Position numbers and translations under genes: made by a program
Shown here: piece after piece, positions 56,570 to 64,000 of the stretch
Layout of the letters: every line of letters starts with the position of its first letter
Position numbering within the stretch: the stretch's first letter is position 1
Notes under the pieces: generated by a model
Seen by the model: only the letters and a program-made list of their open reading frames with translations
Told to the model about the DNA's origin: nothing
Databases searched by the model: none
Source: Ruminococcus sp.
GTDB lineage: Bacteria; Bacillota; Clostridia; Oscillospirales; Ruminococcaceae
Assembly (NCBI GenBank): GCA_017450925.1
Contig: JAFSSS010000081.1
Location: 82,090 to 146,089, forward strand
Direction of reading: 5' to 3'
DNA length: 64,000 nt

Positions 56570-59500
56570 ATGCCGCTGAATAAAGATATCAAGCGAGTTC
56601 TCGTTATCGGTTCCGGCCCTATCGTTATCGGACAGGCTGCCGAGTTCGACTATGCGGGAACGCAGGCTTGCCGCGCATTGAAGGAAGAGGGCCTTGAGGT
56701 AATACTTATCAACTCCAATCCTGCAACTATCATGACAGATAAGGCTATGGCCGATAAGATATATATCGAGCCGCTTACTCTGGAAACTGTAAAGAGAGTA
56801 ATAAAGAAGGAGCGCCCCGACAGCGTACTTTCCACTCTCGGCGGTCAGACAGGTCTGACCCTTTCCATGCAGCTGGCAAAGTCCGGCTTTCTGGATAAGT
56901 ATAATGTAAAGCTGCTGGGCGCCAAGCCACTTACCATAGATAAGGCCGAGGACAGACAGATGTTCAAGGATACTATGGAGGCTATCGGTCAGCCGTGTAT
57001 TCCCTCTACTGTTGTTAATACTGTTGAGGACGCAGTCGCCTTTGCCAACAGCGAGGGCGTGGGCTATCCGCTTATAATCCGTCCTGCCTTCACACTGGGC
57101 GGCACCGGCGGCGGTATCGTTCACAACGAGGAGGAGCTGCGCGAGATCGCCGGGAACGGCTTGTATCTCTCGCCTATCACACAGGTGCTGGTAGAGAAGT
57201 GCGTTTCGGGCTGGAAGGAGATCGAGTTCGAGGTAATGCGTGACTCCGCCGGAAATGTCATCACTATCTGCTCTATGGAGAACGTTGACCCCGTCGGCGT
57301 GCATACCGGTGACTCTATCGTTGTTGCCCCCTGCGTAACTCTTGCGGATAAGGAGTTCCAGATGCTCCGTACCGCGGCTATAAGGATCGTTGATGCCCTT
57401 GAGGTCGAGGGCGGCTGCAACTGCCAGTTTGCCCTGAAGCCCGACAGCTTTGAATATGCTGTTATCGAGGTCAATCCCCGTGTATCACGTTCCTCGGCGC
57501 TGGCCTCCAAGGCAACAGGCTATCCTATCGCAAAGGTCGCAACAAAGATCGCTATCGGCTACAGGCTCGATGAGATAATCAATGCCGTAACAGGCAAGAC
57601 CTATGCCTGCTTTGAGCCCTCTATCGACTATATCGTTGTCAAGCTGCCCAAGTGGCCGTTCGATAAATTTGTTTATGCCAAGCGTGAGCTGGGTACTCAA
57701 ATGAAGGCTACCGGCGAGGTGATGTCTATCGGTACGTCCTTCGAGCAGGCTATGATGAAGGCTGTAAGAGGTGCCGAGATCGGTCATGACAGCCTCCGTT
57801 CGCCCAAGCTGTTCGGCCTTTCTGATGACGAGATCAGACAGAAGCTCCATAACTGCGACGATGAAAGACTCTTCGTCGTGTATGAGGCTCTTCGCCGCGG
57901 CGTTACCCCCGAGGAGATATTTGATATCACCAAGATCGACAAGTGGTTCACCTATAAGCTGCTGAACCTTGTTAAGCTGGAAAATCAGCTTGAAACAGGC
58001 GATACCTCCTTTGAGCTGTATCATCAAGCCAAGAAAATGGGATTCCCCGATAAGGTCATCGAAAAGCTCACAGGCAAGCCAGTTGAAAAGCCGCTCCATG
58101 CTGTTTATAAAATGGTCGATACCTGCGCTGCCGAGTTCGCCGCCCAGACCCCTTACTTCTATTCCACCTATGACAGTGAGGACGAGGCCGAGGAGTTCAT
58201 CAAGAGCGTCCACACCGGGAACAGGACCGTTATCGTGTTCGGCTCCGGTCCTATCCGTATCGGACAGGGCATCGAGTTCGACTATGCCTCCGTTCACTGC
58301 GTATGGGCTCTGAAGGAGCGCGGCTTTGACGTTGTCATCGTCAATAATAACCCCGAGACAGTCTCCACTGACTTCGATACCGCTGACAGACTTTATTTCG
58401 AGCCTCTTACCAATGAGGACGTAATGAATATCATCAACATTGAAAAGCCCTACGGCGTTGTTGTTGCCTTCGGCGGTCAGACAGCTATCAAGCTTACCAA
58501 GCACCTTGCAGAGCAGGGCGTCAATATCCTCGGCACACCTCCCGATTCTATCGACGCCGCCGAGGACAGAGAGCGCTTCGATGAGCTGCTCGAGCTCCAC
58601 AAGATCAAGCGTCCTCAGGGCTTCACGGTAATGACCACTGAGGAGGCTCTTGAGGTCGCAAATAAGATCGAGTATCCTGTTCTGATGAGACCCTCCTATG
58701 TTCTCGGCGGACAGAATATGATAATCGCCTTCAATGATGACGATATCAAGGAGTATATGGCTATCATCCTTGCACAGGGCATCGAGAACCCCGTGCTGAT
58801 CGACAAGTATCTTATGGGCCCGGAGCTTGAGGTCGATGCTATCTGTGACGGCGAGGATATCCTTATCCCCGGTATCATGGAGCATATCGAGCGTGCAGGC
58901 ATCCACTCCGGTGACTCTATCGCGGTATATCCCGCATGGAACGTTTCCGATAAGATGATCGAGCGCATAATCGACTGCTCCAAGAAGCTGGCAGTTTCTC
59001 TGAACACAAAGGGTCTTGTTAATATCCAGTACCTTATCTATCAAGACGAGCTTTATGTTATCGAGGTAAACCCCCGTTCTTCAAGAACGATACCTTATAT
59101 CTCCAAGGTAACAGGCGTTCCTATGGTCGATCTTGCAACAAGAGCAATGCTGGGCGAAAAGCTGGCCGACATGGGCTACGGCACAGGGCTCTATCCCAAT
59201 TCGCCTTATGTGGCCGTCAAAGTGCCTGTATTCTCCTTTGCAAAGCTCATCGACGTTGATAATCACCTGGGACCCGAGATGAAATCCACAGGTGAAGTCC
59301 TTGCCGTTGCCTCCAGTTTGGAGGAGTCGCTTTACAAGGGACTTACCGCTGCAGGCTATAAGCTGGGCAGCAAGGGCGGTGTTCTTATCACGGTAAGAGA
59401 CTCTGATAAGCGCGAGATACCCACCACCGCCAAGATGTTCTATGACCTTGGCTTTAAGATCTATGCGACTGCCGGTACCGCCGCTGTTCTTATCGACCAC

Positions 59501-60625
59501 GGTATCCCCTGCGAGAGAGTTGCCAAGATACACGAGGCCGAGGAGAATACGCTGACCCTTATCGAAAGCGGTAAGATCAGCTACGTTATCTCCACCTCCT
59601 CCAAGGGACGTATCCCCACAAGAGACTCGGTCAAGATCAGAAGAAAGACTGTCGAGAGAAATATCCCCTGCTTGACTTCTATAGATACCGCCAACGCTAT
59701 TGCGTCCTCTATCAGGAGCAAGTTCACCGAGGATAATACCGAGATCGTAAACATCAACAATATGCGCACCGAAAAGAAGCGTCTTGACTTCACCAAGATG
59801 CAGGGCTGCGGCAATGACTATATCTACTTCAACTGCTTCGATCAGAAGATAGACAACCCCGAGGGTCTTGCTCTGAAACTGTCTGACAGACACTTCGGCA
59901 TCGGCGCCGACGGCATCATCATGATCGAGCGCTCGGATGTGGCTGCCGGAAGAATGCGTATGTTCAACCTTGACGGCTCCGAAGGCAAGATGTGCGGCAA
60001 CGGCATCCGCTGCGTAGCTAAATTTATGAGAGATAATCAGCTCGTTGACAGTGATGACTTCACCGTTGAAACTCTTAGCGGCATAATGAAGATCAATCTT
60101 ACCCGTCATTACGGCGAGGTGAACGGCGCTACAGTCAATATGGGCAAGGCCGAGCTTGATCCCGAGCGTATCCCCGTTGATCTTCCTGCCGACGAAAACG
60201 GCAGAGTCGTTGACCGTGAGGTGGAGATCGGCGGTGATAAATACAGCATCACCTGCGTCTCAATGGGCAATCCTCACTCTGTTGTGTTCATGAAGAATAT
60301 CGACGATCTTGATATCGAGGAGATCGGCCCCAAATTTGAGCATGACGTTATCTTCCCCGAAAGGGTGAATGCCGAGTTCGTCAAGGTCATCGACGATAAT
60401 ACTCTGAAAATGAGAGTATGGGAGCGCGGCTCCGGCGAGACATGGGCCTGCGGTACAGGCGCCTGCGCTGCAGCAGTGGCAGCTGTCCTCAACGGCTACT
60501 GCAAGAAGGATACAGACATTACAGTCCGTCTCAAGGGCGGCGATCTGATCGTTCGCTATACTGACGACGCAGTCTATATGACCGGCGACGCAGTTACCGT
60601 ATATTCCGGCTCGATCATTGTCTGA
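56570..60625 (+). CDS. carB-dapF: Carbamoyl-phosphate synthase large subunit fused to diaminopimelate epimerase (CarB-DapF)
   Basis: One 1351-residue frame. Residues 1 to about 1064 are a complete CarB: first ATP-grasp half (VLVIGSGPIVIGQAAEFDYA), second half (IVFGSGPIRIGQGIEFDYAS) and C-terminal MGS domain (YDLGFKIYATAGTAAVL). Residues 1065 to 1351 are a complete DapF, which converts LL- to meso-diaminopimelate for lysine and peptidoglycan: LDFTKMQGCGNDYIYF, catalytic C1142 in MCGNGIRC and C1294 in ACGTGACAA. No stop, frameshift or ribosome binding site lies at the junction (about 59762), so it appears to be a real fusion. The normal lengths are about 1065 and 275. Confidence 0.9.
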   Translation: MPLNKDIKRVLVIGSGPIVIGQAAEFDYAGTQACRALKEEGLEVILINSNPATIMTDKAMADKIYIEPLTLETVKRVIKKERPDSVLSTLGGQTGLTLSMQLAKSGFLDKYNVKLLGAKPLTIDKAEDRQMFKDTMEAIGQPCIPSTVVNTVEDAVAFANSEGVGYPLIIRPAFTLGGTGGGIVHNEEELREIAGNGLYLSPITQVLVEKCVSGWKEIEFEVMRDSAGNVITICSMENVDPVGVHTGDSIVVAPCVTLADKEFQMLRTAAIRIVDALEVEGGCNCQFALKPDSFEYAVIEVNPRVSRSSALASKATGYPIAKVATKIAIGYRLDEIINAVTGKTYACFEPSIDYIVVKLPKWPFDKFVYAKRELGTQMKATGEVMSIGTSFEQAMMKAVRGAEIGHDSLRSPKLFGLSDDEIRQKLHNCDDERLFVVYEALRRGVTPEEIFDITKIDKWFTYKLLNLVKLENQLETGDTSFELYHQAKKMGFPDKVIEKLTGKPVEKPLHAVYKMVDTCAAEFAAQTPYFYSTYDSEDEAEEFIKSVHTGNRTVIVFGSGPIRIGQGIEFDYASVHCVWALKERGFDVVIVNNNPETVSTDFDTADRLYFEPLTNEDVMNIINIEKPYGVVVAFGGQTAIKLTKHLAEQGVNILGTPPDSIDAAEDRERFDELLELHKIKRPQGFTVMTTEEALEVANKIEYPVLMRPSYVLGGQNMIIAFNDDDIKEYMAIILAQGIENPVLIDKYLMGPELEVDAICDGEDILIPGIMEHIERAGIHSGDSIAVYPAWNVSDKMIERIIDCSKKLAVSLNTKGLVNIQYLIYQDELYVIEVNPRSSRTIPYISKVTGVPMVDLATRAMLGEKLADMGYGTGLYPNSPYVAVKVPVFSFAKLIDVDNHLGPEMKSTGEVLAVASSLEESLYKGLTAAGYKLGSKGGVLITVRDSDKREIPTTAKMFYDLGFKIYATAGTAAVLIDHGIPCERVAKIHEAEENTLTLIESGKISYVISTSSKGRIPTRDSVKIRRKTVERNIPCLTSIDTANAIASSIRSKFTEDNTEIVNINNMRTEKKRLDFTKMQGCGNDYIYFNCFDQKIDNPEGLALKLSDRHFGIGADGIIMIERSDVAAGRMRMFNLDGSEGKMCGNGIRCVAKFMRDNQLVDSDDFTVETLSGIMKINLTRHYGEVNGATVNMGKAELDPERIPVDLPADENGRVVDREVEIGGDKYSITCVSMGNPHSVVFMKNIDDLDIEEIGPKFEHDVIFPERVNAEFVKVIDDNTLKMRVWERGSGETWACGTGACAAAVAAVLNGYCKKDTDITVRLKGGDLIVRYTDDAVYMTGDAVTVYSGSIIV

Positions 60626-60652
60626 TCTGCTTACGAGAAAACAAATCAAAAG

Positions 60653-60693
60653 AACCCCGCCGACAGGATCGCCGGCGGGGTTCGGTTTGTTTT
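60653..60693. terminator. Bidirectional terminator between carB-dapF and antiporter
   Basis: A perfect 10-bp GC stem (AACCCCGCCG / CGGCGGGGTT) with T-rich stretches on both outer sides serves the two convergent genes. Confidence 0.88.
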
Positions 60694-60702
60694 CAGAGCT
60701 TA

Positions 60703-62187
60703 TCAGCTGCTCTTTTTATCTGATTTTACATATTTGATTATAAACAGCGTCAGAAGAGTGATACCGATACCGATGAAAAGACATACCGCAGCATTTTTGA
60801 TAAATCCGGCGGCTATGTAGCTGATGAACGATATCACCGCAACTATGATCGCATACGGAAGCTGTGTCGAAACGTGCTGGACGTGAACACATCTTGCTCC
60901 CGCCGATGCCATGATCGTCGTGTCGGAGATAGGCGAGCAGTGGTCGCCGCACACCGAGCCTGCCATGCAGGCGGAAATGGATATTATCATCATGGTGTGG
61001 TCGGTGCCGGAGAATACGCTTACTACTATGGGGATCAGTATGCCGAAGGTACCCCATGATGTTCCCGTTGCAAAGGACAGCAGCGCCGCGACCACAAAGA
61101 TAATAGCCGGCAGGAAGGAGTGCAGTCCTTCAGCACTGCCTTCGAGCATATCATGAACATAATTGGCAGCGCCGAGACTGTCGGTCATGTTTTTGAGCGT
61201 CCATGCAAGAGTGAGGATAAGTATCGCCGGAACCATGGCCTTGAAGCCCTCCGGCAGACATTCCATGCAGGCCTTGAACGGAAGCACCCGTCTGACCAGA
61301 TAGAAGATGACTGTCAGTATCATTGCCGTAAGTGAACCGATAACAAGTCCCTTTGAGGCATCACAGCCGGCAAATGCATCAACAAAGCTTTTCCCCTCAA
61401 AGAATCCGCCGGTGTAGATCATACTGATGACACAGGCTGCTATAAGCGTGAAGATAGGAAATATCAAGTCAATGACCTTGCCCTTGGTCTTGCGCTCTTC
61501 ACCGCGCTCCACAGTTTCCTGTGCATCCTTTGCAAAGTCTTCATACCTTGCCATAGGGCCGAAATCGGTTTTTATAAACACTATACCGATCATGAAAACA
61601 ATTGTCAGCAGGGCATAGAAGTTGTAGGGTATAGCGCTTATAAAAAGCGAAAAACCGTCCTCACCCTCAACAAAGCCTGTGACCGCCGCAGCCCACGAGG
61701 AGATAGGCGAAATAATGCAGACAGGCGCAGCAGTCGAATCTATCAGATAGGCAAGCTTCTGACGGGAGATCCTATGCCGTACAGCGATAGGCTCCATAAC
61801 ACTTCCCACAGTAAGGCAGTTGAAATAATCGTCAATGAATATCAGTATTCCAAGGGCGATAGTTGCAAGCTGTGCGCCTACACGGGTCTTGATATGCTTC
61901 TGTGCCCATTCGCCGAAGGCCGCCGAGCCGCCGGCCTTGTTCATCATCGCTACGATCGTACCGAGTATGACAAGAAATATCAGTATCCCCACATTTCCCG
62001 CACTCGTCAGCGAGGCGGTGAAGCCGTCGTCGATTATGTGGTTCATCGCTTTTACCGGCGAAAAATCCGCAAAGAACAGTCCGCCCATTATTATCCCTAT
62101 GAACAGCGAGCTATAAACCTCTTTTGTTATTAGTGCCAGCACTATGGCTATGACAGGCGGAACAAGCGCCCAGAATGTACCGACCAT
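60703..62187 (-). CDS. Na+/H+ antiporter NhaC family protein
   Basis: A 494-residue polytopic membrane protein with about 11-12 helices of the NhaC/YqkI family. Signatures include LGILIFIDDYFNCLTVGSVM, PVCIISPISSWAAAVTGFVE and the DHCSPISDTTIMASAGA motif. NhaC-type members exchange Na+ or other cations for protons, or substrates such as malate for lactate; which applies cannot be told. Own promoter on the minus strand. Confidence 0.9.
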   Translation of the reverse strand: MVGTFWALVPPVIAIVLALITKEVYSSLFIGIIMGGLFFADFSPVKAMNHIIDDGFTASLTSAGNVGILIFLVILGTIVAMMNKAGGSAAFGEWAQKHIKTRVGAQLATIALGILIFIDDYFNCLTVGSVMEPIAVRHRISRQKLAYLIDSTAAPVCIISPISSWAAAVTGFVEGEDGFSLFISAIPYNFYALLTIVFMIGIVFIKTDFGPMARYEDFAKDAQETVERGEERKTKGKVIDLIFPIFTLIAACVISMIYTGGFFEGKSFVDAFAGCDASKGLVIGSLTAMILTVIFYLVRRVLPFKACMECLPEGFKAMVPAILILTLAWTLKNMTDSLGAANYVHDMLEGSAEGLHSFLPAIIFVVAALLSFATGTSWGTFGILIPIVVSVFSGTDHTMMIISISACMAGSVCGDHCSPISDTTIMASAGARCVHVQHVSTQLPYAIIVAVISFISYIAAGFIKNAAVCLFIGIGITLLTLFIIKYVKSDKKSS

Positions 62188-62221
62188 AACAACACCCCTT
62201 TGTTTTGATAATTACAATCTA

Positions 62222-62250
62222 ATTTTAACAACGATCAAGCATTTTGTCAA
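62222..62250 (-). promoter_or_regulatory. Sigma-A promoter of antiporter gene
   Basis: On the minus strand TTGACA and TAAAAT are separated by 17 bases, 35 bases before the start codon. Confidence 0.82.
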
Positions 62251-62469
62251 TATGACGGAGCAGGGAAAATGCAAAATAAGTCGTAATGTTTAACAAGGTA
62301 TAAGGCTGAACGTGATGATTGACCATAGTCTTAATAGCTGTTATACAAAAATCCGGTTCAGCCTGTAATCATTCTGAAATATTATTCGGCATTTCTCACA
62401 AAGAATGTTTAAAGTACTTGTGACATGTGTATAAAAATATTAAAAGTCGAAAACGTTTTAACAAAAACA

Positions 62470-62498
62470 TTGACATCCGGTCAATTTGATGATATAAT
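62470..62498 (+). promoter_or_regulatory. Consensus sigma-A promoter of prepilin gene
   Basis: TTGACA and TATAAT are separated by 17 bases, about 29 bases before the start codon. A palindromic AAAACGTTTT lies 11 bases upstream. Confidence 0.88.
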
Positions 62499-62526
62499 AA
62501 CGATGGGAAGTGAGGAGGTAATAATT

Positions 62527-63024
62527 ATGAAGTCAAAGCAAAAGGGCTTTACATTGGTCGAGCTGATCGTTGTAATAGCTATAATCGGTATTCTTGCAGC
62601 TATTCTTGTTCCTTCTATCATGGAATATGTCAGAAAGAGCAAGCTCAAGTCTGCCAACATGAATGCCAAAAGCGCCTTTTCGGCACTGAACGCAGCCGCT
62701 ACCGATCTTGCCTGTGACGGCAATATCAGTAACATCGCAAGACACGCACCTGTTGCAGTAACTGCTTTGAGTACAAGTGATGAGCTTGAAGGCGCCTGCA
62801 AGGAGTGTCTTGAAAACAACGGCATCAACTCCGGCTATATCTGCTGGGATGTTAATGCGGAAAAGAAGATCATATGTGCCCAGTGGGCTTCGTCGATGAA
62901 CACAACTGACTATGTCGGTCAGTACCCCAATCCGGCCGAGGATCCAGATACTTCTCTTACTACTCTCGGCACCTTGATAAACAGCGCAAACTGGACAGAT
63001 GCCACAAGACCGGACTTCACATAA
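62527..63024 (+). CDS. Type IV prepilin-like protein
   Basis: About 165 residues. A short basic leader ends in the prepilin peptidase site: [18 protein letters not shown], with cleavage after Gly and the conserved Glu at +5. The hydrophobic helix ([20 protein letters not shown]) and an Ala/Asn-rich, Cys-bearing C-terminal domain follow. It could be a pilin, a pseudopilin or a competence-type minor pilin. No pilus assembly genes (PilB, PilC, PilD) are in the window. The start after GAGGAGGT is chosen. Own consensus promoter; a hairpin follows. Confidence 0.92.
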   Translation: MKSKQKGFTLVELIVVIAIIGILAAILVPSIMEYVRKSKLKSANMNAKSAFSALNAAATDLACDGNISNIARHAPVAVTALSTSDELEGACKECLENNGINSGYICWDVNAEKKIICAQWASSMNTTDYVGQYPNPAEDPDTSLTTLGTLINSANWTDATRPDFT

Positions 63025-63029
63025 GCAAT

Positions 63030-63061
63030 AAGGTCGGAGATGTTCTCCGGCCTTTATTTTT
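63030..63061 (+). terminator. Intrinsic terminator after prepilin gene
   Basis: AAGGTCGGAGA and TCTCCGGCCTT form an 11-bp stem with one wobble over a 3-base loop, followed by TATTTTT. It lies 10 bases before the next start codon. Confidence 0.8.
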
Positions 63062-63071
63062 GGAGCAAGCA

Positions 63072-63566
63072 ATGGAATACAAGCATATAGTTCACGGCTT
63101 TGAGCCCGTGTATGACGAAAACAGCAGGATACTTATTTTGGGAAGCCTGCCGAGTGTAAGATCGCGGGAGCAGTGCTTTTATTACGGCCACCCTCAAAAC
63201 AGATTTTGGCGGCTGATCGCAGACCTGCGCGGCGAGGCGATACCCTCCTCGACCGACGAAAAGAAAGAGCTGCTTATCAGAAACCGCATCGCTGTCTGGG
63301 ATGTGATCGCAGAATGCGATATCATGGGCTCAAGCGATGCCGCTATAAGAAATGTTGTTCCCACAGATATACGCCCCATTCTTGATAATACTGATATAAG
63401 CTGTATATTTGTCAACGGGGCTGCTGCCGGGAGGATCTATGAAAAATACCATAAGCCCCTCACTTTCCGTGATGCGGTGCGCCTGCCCTCGACCAGTCCG
63501 GCCAATGCGGCTTTCAGCTTTGAACGGCTGCTTGCACATTGGAGTTGTATCAACGATCATCTATGA
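63072..63566 (+). CDS. DNA-deoxyinosine glycosylase-like protein (uracil-DNA glycosylase superfamily)
   Basis: About 164 residues. Family features: ILILGSLPSVRSREQCFYYG, then HPQNRFWRLIADL, and a C-terminal SPAN motif (LPSTSPANAAFSFERLL). These match the hypoxanthine/deoxyinosine glycosylase group (UDG family 6), which removes hypoxanthine from deaminated adenine in DNA. The ATG preceded by TTGGAGC is chosen. Weak coupling to the prepilin transcript is possible. Confidence 0.88.
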   Translation: MEYKHIVHGFEPVYDENSRILILGSLPSVRSREQCFYYGHPQNRFWRLIADLRGEAIPSSTDEKKELLIRNRIAVWDVIAECDIMGSSDAAIRNVVPTDIRPILDNTDISCIFVNGAAAGRIYEKYHKPLTFRDAVRLPSTSPANAAFSFERLLAHWSCINDHL

Positions 63567-63580
63567 AAACGGAGAGATAT

Positions 63581-64000
63581 ATGTTCAAAGGTTTTTCAAA
63601 GGAAGCAGTCCTCTTTATGCAGGGGCTTAGAGAGAATAACGAAAAAGAGTGGTTTGAAGCCCATAAGCAGATCTACCTTGATGAGGTCTATAAGCCTATG
63701 AAGGAGCTGTGTCAAGTGGTCTCCAAGCCGTTTATGAAGATAGACGGAATGATGAGCAAGGCCGGCAGGATATATTCCGATCCCTCCTTTCCGCCCTATC
63801 GGAAATACCGGGATAATATGTACCTTGTGGTCAAGCACGAGACCTGGGATTGGAGCAAAACTCCTTCTATGTTTCTGGAGTTTTCAGCCGACGGCGCTTT
63901 GTTCGGTCTAAGGCTTTCGCATCCCACTGCCGCAGTAATGGAACAATTCCGCCGGCAGCTCGCTTCCGGGGACGGTGAGCTGCTGAAGCTTATGAAGCGT
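63581..64000 (+). CDS. DUF2461 family protein, cut by window edge
   Basis: 140 codons without stop to the right edge. The start ATG is preceded by CGGAGAG. DUF2461 features are GLRENNEKEWFEAHKQIYL, then MIDGMM-like and YSDPSFPPYRKYRDNMY, and TPSMFLEFSADGALFGL. The family is about 210-230 residues, so about two thirds is present. The function is unknown. It is close behind the glycosylase gene and likely cotranscribed. Confidence 0.88.
   Translation, partial: MFKGFSKEAVLFMQGLRENNEKEWFEAHKQIYLDEVYKPMKELCQVVSKPFMKIDGMMSKAGRIYSDPSFPPYRKYRDNMYLVVKHETWDWSKTPSMFLEFSADGALFGLRLSHPTAAVMEQFRRQLASGDGELLKLMKR

Larger units (their letters stand above)
62188..62526. promoter_or_regulatory. Divergent intergenic region, antiporter and prepilin
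   Basis: About 340 bases hold the antiporter promoter, the prepilin promoter, a long-loop inverted repeat AGGCTGAAC / GTTCAGCCT (62303-62311 and 62356-62364) and an AAAACGTTTT palindrome (62450-62459) just before the prepilin -35 box. No gene is seen. Confidence 0.6.

Noticed and set aside
57485..59044. A 519-codon minus-strand frame opposite carB, with others at 55784-57304, 59081-60109 and 23136-24188
   Set aside because: All lie antisense to well-identified genes (carA/carB, dapF, fkbH), have no signals and no recognisable products. They follow from the codon bias of the sense genes.
59755..59800. Sequencing frameshift or separate dapF start at the CarB-DapF junction
   Set aside because: Both halves are in one uninterrupted frame with no stop, the junction ATG has no purine-rich site, and there is no intergenic space. 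A read check is still listed under findings.
1..64000. Insertion sequences, prophage, integrase or toxin-antitoxin genes
   Set aside because: No transposase, recombinase, phage structural or toxin-like protein was recognised in any frame; gene order and base composition look uniform.

Overview
The window looks like one continuous piece of chromosome from an endospore-lineage, Gram-positive anaerobe of the Clostridia, most likely Oscillospiraceae/Ruminococcus. The evidence is consensus TTGACA-17-TATAAT promoters throughout, a lipoteichoic-acid synthase, a GerW/YtfJ-type sporulation protein, a PASTA-tailed class B PBP, an A-type flavodiiron protein, a type A RNase P RNA and a meso-DAP type MurE (DNPR motif). 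The genus is inferred, not proved. There is no insertion sequence, prophage or CRISPR array. Almost every gene is a housekeeping or envelope gene, so the interest lies in odd versions of familiar things.

Layout. 1-6.1 kb: a small reverse-strand gene, a DUF1836 regulator with an SPFH membrane protein, a flavodoxin-fold reductase, galactokinase, TrmB and two unknown proteins. 6.1-11.3 kb: cell-wall genes (amidase, LytR-CpsA-Psr protein, VanY-like carboxypeptidase), acylphosphatase and a zinc-ribbon membrane protein, with a nested palindromic intergenic element at 8.67-8.98 kb. 11.4-11.9 kb: a Val-Asp-Gly-Cys tRNA operon. 12.0-14.6 kb: LTA synthase and L28. 14.7-21.2 kb: site-2 protease, ScpA (long repeat tail), ScpB, DUF2953, small Cys-rich protein, GerW, D-Ala-D-Ala carboxypeptidase, pseudouridine synthase. 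21.3-25.5 kb: a small helical protein, rnpB (minus), a FkbH/acyl carrier protein/unknown triad, and pyrophosphatase.

25.5-41.3 kb is the division and cell wall (dcw) cluster: mraZ, rsmH, ftsL, PBP, murE, murF, a degenerate MraY-like gene, ftsW, murG, an unknown membrane protein, murA, ftsQ and ftsZ. murD, murC, murB and ftsA are absent from it. A 650-bp leader before mraZ holds two promoters, palindromic operators, a terminator-like hairpin and a three-box MraZ operator. divIVA, overlapped by an orphan fumarase beta-type gene, follows.

43-50 kb: a SigH-like factor, a decayed tRNA-like sequence, zinc-ribbon and DUF1858 proteins, TrmK, Nif3, RqcH and an ECF-type sigma/membrane-partner pair. 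50-55.3 kb: cyclophilin lipoprotein and alanine-type aminotransferase (minus), flavodiiron protein, then ApbE, a NusG-II protein and a Gx transporter, a set resembling the core of flavin-based extracellular electron transfer loci. 55.4-60.6 kb: carA and a single 1351-residue frame in which CarB is fused to diaminopimelate epimerase (DapF). 60.7-64 kb: an NhaC antiporter (minus), an orphan type IV prepilin, a deoxyinosine glycosylase-like protein and a DUF2461 gene cut by the right edge.

The most notable observations are the CarB-DapF fusion, the MraY-like protein that has lost its catalytic signature inside the dcw cluster, the FkbH-ACP-unknown triad with no synthase nearby, the tRNA-like element before a zinc-ribbon gene, and the regulatory leader of the dcw cluster.
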